DNA of 64,000 nucleotides from Spinellus fusiger (lineage: Eukaryota; Mucoromycota; Mucoromycetes; Mucorales; Phycomycetaceae). Every line of letters begins with the position of its first letter. Position 1 is the stretch's first letter. Made by a program: the position numbers and the translations under genes. The notes beneath the pieces were generated by a model. The model made no database searches. It was given only the letters and a program-made list of their open reading frames with translations, and was not told where the DNA came from. Shown piece by piece: positions 60,190-64,000 of this stretch. The stretch covers positions 62,001 through 126,000 of the forward strand of contig JALLLS010000057.1 in NCBI GenBank assembly GCA_025094145.1. The letters are read 5' to 3'.

Positions 60190-61574
60190 ACACACCAGGA
60201 TATTTCTCTGGTCTTTTAAGCGGGGATATCTCCTTCCTTTTACGTCACAATAAAAATTCCCTTTTGTGTATCTGTGTTTAAAATCAAAGGTTTGCAAGTA
60301 TCTGTAATAAAGGGCACTGTGGTTATCAACAAGACTACTAGAGAGATGAACTTGTAGTTGTTTGGTCTCTATCAGGGACTACAAAATGGAGTATTGGATA
60401 CAAAGTCTGGTAAGGGAAATCAAAGAGGGTACATGAACAGGAACACAACACACGATTTGAGCACAACTGGTAACTAGGCAACTGTTCTTTAAGCAATTCT
60501 TTTCTTTTTAGATGTTGTTGTAGTCTGCATTACTTTGGTAGTTATGATTAAGCAAATGACTTGTGAAATTTCGTTTTGTTCTCTTCTGTTCGGATATTAA
60601 TGCCTGCTAATTACACTGTCTGTTGTTCTTCATAACTTCTACCCTCTTTAACTTGTTTGCCTTTGTCTGGCATATAAACCAACAGTTGTGATCTGGTGAG
60701 TGTATGTTTATTGTGTCTGACATGTTAGTCAGTTTCTATTGTATATTCTTTTACTATAATAAACCCAGTGAATCCGTTAAAAAGGCAAAGGCAAGAAGAA
60801 GGTGCCAGTGCAAGGGTAATACGACATACACACATAGAGAGTACATTAATACATCTTGGACTCATTATTTTTACTATTATTTTATTATTAAAAAGGGGTA
60901 TTGGCACCTAAGAATATTGGAGTACGATCCTACCAAACTGCCTGTAATTGCTTATGGCACAGGAATAAAGGTAAAAGATGCTGCCAAATTTAAAGGTCAT
61001 CGTGTTGGTTTGACGAGGGTTTTATATCAATCATTGAAAAAAAGAGACAAAAGGGTGGAGATCTTCTTGTAGTTGATGTTGATGAGTCTAGAATATCGAG
61101 GCTAAGCATAATTGACCTCTAACTCAATATAAAAAGCTCTTCTAACAGTTGCTCTGTCTTTTTTTTTCTTTCTCAAGATCTGCCACACTTATAACACAAA
61201 TAACCTCACCGAGGTATTCATGAATTTCAACAGTATCCACGCTTGCCAAGGTTGTGGAATTGTTTGGAACAGAGATATGAATACATCAAAGTATATCTAT
61301 ACAATTGCAGAAGAGTGTTTAAAGGGTCTCCACCGACCAGTTCCATTCTGTCGAGAAGCATAGATATTCTTTGATGCATTCATATCATATATTGCCACAT
61401 CGAAAGTGGTTTCCTTCGGGATTTAGATATTTACAGGTAAATCAACATAATAATCTTTATTTAAGAACTAACATGAATACATAATTTATTTTTGCTTCTT
61501 TTCAAATCGATGTCATTTTTAAACAATTGTAGTTTGACTATTTCCTTTTATATCCTAAAGACCTCCTGATGTGT
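60190..61574 (+). mobile_element. Fanzor/TnpB-type element, right copy
   Basis: It starts ACACACCAGGATATTTCT and ends with a stretch whose reverse complement starts ACACATCAGGAGGTCTTT, so the ends are imperfect inverted repeats. A TA dinucleotide occurs at both edges (60189-60190 and 61574-61575). It is 1385 bp and pairs with the 56314-57698 copy in inverted orientation. Partial family members lie at 216-1097 and 40066-40375, so this is a multicopy element family in this genome. Confidence 0.75.
60704..61363 (+). pseudogene. TnpB/Fanzor-like RuvC-III/zinc-ribbon C-terminus
   Basis: Frame 60704-61072 ends with LPVIAYGTGIKVKDAAKFKG, KRRDKRVE-like text and then, one frame over, VVDVDESRISR. A second exon-like stretch, 61178-61363, begins ICHTY and includes HACQGCGIVWNRDMNTSKYI then TIAEECLKG and a stop. 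The pattern is GTG.., kGhrxG, xVDE.RxSR, CxxC...CxxCGxxWNRDxNxS, i.e. the RuvC-II/III and zinc-ribbon end of TnpB-type nucleases, which in eukaryotes are called Fanzor. In TnpB the ribbon has two CxxC pairs; here the first pair is CHTY (second Cys lost). The Asp of NRD is the likely third RuvC residue. The RuvC-I Asp, REC and WED parts are not visible, so it looks degraded or is spread over unseen exons. Confidence 0.68.
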
Positions 61575-61730
61575 AGTACTGCTTTGTTTTATAAATAAAA
61601 AGAAACGTAAAAAAGTGGACTAGGAAGAATCTACTTTATTTTGCCCAATCATGGTACTTTTATGTGACTTTAGCCTTGGATTAAAGTGCTAAGGAGGAGC
61701 CACAGACATTGATTGACTCACTTCTTTCTT

Positions 61731-63257
61731 ATGGGACAGACACTTTCAGAACCGAACACTATCAAATCATCAGAAGAAGGAGGCGATCAACGTATTATCT
61801 ACGGAATGTCTTGTATGCAAGGATGGAGACCAAGTAAATATCAATCCTAGAAAAAGAAGAAGAAAAAGAAATAGCTGAGGGGAGAGAGGCCATGAAGAAA
61901 TAAGAGGAGGGTCTCTTTTATATATTTACTATAGACTTGGAGGAGCCTATGATTGTAGAGAAAGAAAGGGTGTATCTATGCACTAGGGTGAAGGTCTATG
62001 CTTCAACTCACCTTGTCTTTTCCTCTTGTCTTTTCCTCTTGTCTAGCAATGGAAGACTGCCATACCCTTCTTCCCAGTTATCGCGACACTCAAACGAGTT
62101 TTTTTGCTGTGTATGATGGCCACGGTGGAAATGCAGTGGCCAACTACAGTCGACATTCCCTGCACACCACTCTGTTTCATTCTCAGTATTTTGCTCGCCA
62201 CCGGTATAGAGATGCCCTCAAAGGGGCCTATCTGGCCGTGGATGACCAGATGCGTCAAGGCAAGTCGCCCCTCCATCCGATCAATGCAGTGTCATGGAGG
62301 GATTCAACCCAAAGAAATCGTCTGTACTGATTCACTCGTGGTCTGTTGGGCTCGTTCTTGACAATAGACCCTCAAATGAAACAGGACATGTCTGGCTGCA
62401 CTGCTGTTGTTGCATTGCTCACCAAGGAGAATGTGCTTTATGTGGTAAGAAGCCTCTGCTGTGACAGCATCCTACATCAACATCCTTGGTCTTGTCCTGA
62501 TATGAATGCACGGGGGACTCTGTTGCATTGGTGGTGATGGGTGTGTGGGATGGGCAGTGCAATGCAGGTGACTCAAGGGCCGTCATTAGTACTACCGCTG
62601 GAAAGGCCATTCCGCTCTCCAAGGATCATAAACCTCACTACCGACCCGAGCACCAGCGGATCACCCAAGCAGGGGCCTATGTAGAATGTGGCCGAGTCAA
62701 TGGTAAGATGACCACCCCCACCCCACCCCAAGGAAGGAAGGAAGGAAGGGGTCCTCACAGCCAACACCATCAATGCAACAGGAAGTTTGGCCCTTTCTAG
62801 AGCCTTGGGTGACTTTCACTTTAAACGCAACCCTCACCTCCCACCCGAGAAACAGGCAGTCACAGGTAAGGCTCTCTTTTTCTTTCTTTTTCTCTCTTAT
62901 AAGAAGCAAGAACACTCAAGACAAATGCACACCCATTGAATGGACTTAGCGGCTCCTGACATTACTGAGCATGAACTCACAGACAAGGATGAGTTTGTTG
63001 TTTTGGCGTGTGACGGTATTTGGGATTGCATGACAAACCAGCAGGTGGTTGATTTTATACGACGTGGATTGAAGGAAGAAATGCCACTCAAGGGGGTGTG
63101 TGAGAAGCTCATTGATGCCTGTCTGGCCAAGGAGAACACAGTGACAGGCATTGGGTGTGATAATATGACTGTGATTATTATTGGATTTCTACGTAAACGC
63201 ACACATTCTGGCTGGCACCACTGGATGGCCACCAAGCCGCTCTTTTCCTCTGCCTAA
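61731..63257 (+). CDS. PP2C-type Ser/Thr phosphatase (PTC2/PTC3-like)
   Basis: Six exons, 61731-61833, 62047-62259, 62368-62444, 62558-62702, 62782-62865 and 62950-63257, 309 residues. Motifs: MGQTLSEPNT start, YGMSCMQGWRPTMEDCH, FFAVYDGHGGNAVANYSRH (metal Asp), SGCTAVVALLTKENVLYV, NAGDSRAVIS, SLALSRALGDFHFKRNP, then VVLACDGIWDCMTNQQ with the metal Asp, and GIGCDNMTVIIIG. These are the classic PPM motifs for a Mn/Mg-dependent phosphatase that counters stress MAP kinases in yeast. The intron after exon 2 (62260-62367) has a GC donor (AAG|GCAAGT), and the phase across it gives the expected DPQMK run. Exons 4 to 6 show normal GT-AG. Confidence 0.9.
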
Positions 63258-63375
63258 GTCTGTGTGTGTGTGTGTAGATATATAGATATAGATATAGATG
63301 GATAGGTACTGGTACTGGTACTGGTACTGGTATGGATAGATGGATAGATGGATAGATGGATAGATGGATAGTGTA
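63258..63375. repeat. Simple-sequence cluster
   Basis: (GT)n near 63260-63275, then ATAGAT repeats, (GGTACT)n near 63306-63330 and (GATG)n/GATA repeats to 63371. It lies in the 3' region of the phosphatase gene. Confidence 0.9.
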
Positions 63376-63468
63376 GTGTGTGTACAGATAGAAATAAAGA
63401 GAAAGAAAGAAGAAAAAAAGGCCTACTTTTCCCTCTTCTCTTATATTTTGTTCATAGAGAACCCCTGT

Positions 63469-64000
63469 TTACTTTTGAGAAAACTGACTCATTAGGCGTA
63501 TGTTATTGATAAACACCTGGATCATCTGTACATAGGCAGATCGATCCCTTCCCTGTCTGGCCCGTTCTGCTAGTAGCTGGCAATCAATGATTTCAACTTC
63601 AAGTTCATGGCGTATTTCCTGTGTAGAGTCCTGTAGAGAACAGTGAGCAAGCCATGGCACTAGGGTGGGTTGAATAGAGAGTCCTCCTCTTCCTCCTCTC
63701 TACCAGCAAAACACACTTACAGGCGCCCCCTTGACCTGTGTAAGGTCAAACACAAAGCCTCCATGGGCATAGGACAGACGATCCTTGTAGCGCTCATACA
63801 CAGCCGTGGCATGGCGTGGTTTTTTAGCTAGAACCTGTCTTGAGTTTATAGGCTCTCCTCCCTTGTCCACACTTACCAGGCACTTCCAGACTCACTGAGA
63901 TGCGATAGTCCAGGGGCTGGTTGGGTCGGTGAATGTTGATGTCGACGACTCTTCTTTTATCGAGAATGCCATTGGGAACAATGGTCTGTGTGGCCTGGTC
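63469..64000 (-). CDS. CET1: mRNA capping enzyme, RNA 5'-triphosphatase (Cet1-like), 3' part
   Basis: Three exons in view, 64000-63877, 63827-63721 and 63630-63469; the gene continues off the window on the right. Partial protein with RRVVDINIHRPNQPLDYRIS, VSLEVP, then AVYERYKDRLSYAHGGFVFD and DSTQEIRHELEVEI. These fit the C-terminal strands of the fungal Cet1/Pct1 tunnel enzyme (metal-dependent triphosphatase): RxKDR, DLT and the HELEVEI strand whose Glu residues bind metal. It removes the gamma phosphate of nascent RNA in the first step of cap formation. The stop at 63469-63471 ends a short tail. Confidence 0.82.

Overview
The window is nuclear DNA of a filamentous or zoosporic fungus, most likely from an early-diverging lineage. 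The evidence is intron-rich genes with short introns (about 45-110 nt, GT-AG with a few GC-AG) and clearly eukaryotic and fungal proteins: Mediator subunit 17, the TFIIIC tau95 subunit, an INCENP/Sli15 IN-box protein, a Cet1-type RNA triphosphatase, a complex I LYR subunit and a mitochondrial NAD-isocitrate dehydrogenase. Coding DNA is GC-balanced and the rest is very AT-rich. I cannot fix the phylum. The Fanzor/TnpB-type element and Tc1 load would suit several early fungi, and one protein near 54 kb has a weak resemblance to ciliary proteins.

Layout. 0-3 kb: a transposon derivative, an F-box gene and an EI24/Rrt8-like membrane protein. 3.5-8.7 kb: two related, inverted Tc1 copies (one a chimera of two Tc1 families) around AT-rich DNA and a gene fragment. 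9.3-25.1 kb: a gene island with MED17, phosphatidylserine decarboxylase, a TMEM41-type VTT protein, TFC1, a TBC Rab-GAP with coiled coil, UXT prefoldin-like protein and a Sel1-repeat protein, several sharing short divergent promoters. 25-35 kb: no confident gene, but a nest of Tc1 relics and full-length Tc1 elements of two families, a LINE fragment and a second copy of the gene fragment. 35.3-36.2 kb: a single-exon RS/VRGG low-complexity protein. 36-43 kb: repeats, a cytidine deaminase gene (38.5-39.3 kb), a DDE transposase relic, a partial Fanzor-type element and a decayed Tc1. 43.2-54.6 kb: a second gene island with INCENP-like, CNBP/Gis2-like with RGG insert, GDT1, NDUFA6, IDH1, an M20 amidohydrolase and an orphan. 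54.6-61.6 kb: gene-free DNA holding two inverted, nearly identical 1385-bp elements that encode a TnpB/Fanzor-type RuvC-III plus zinc-ribbon C-terminus. 61.7-64 kb: a PTC-type PP2C phosphatase and the 3' part of a Cet1-like gene that runs off the window.

The host genes are housekeeping genes of transcription (MED17, TFC1, CET1), lipid and membrane traffic (PSD, VTT protein, Rab-GAP), mitochondria (IDH1, NDUFA6), chromosome segregation and ion or nucleotide metabolism. They do not form one pathway. The most notable content is the mobile DNA: the Fanzor-type inverted pair and the recombinant Tc1 elements. Exon joins given below were checked by me for phase and for the conserved protein on both sides; they were not tested against transcripts.
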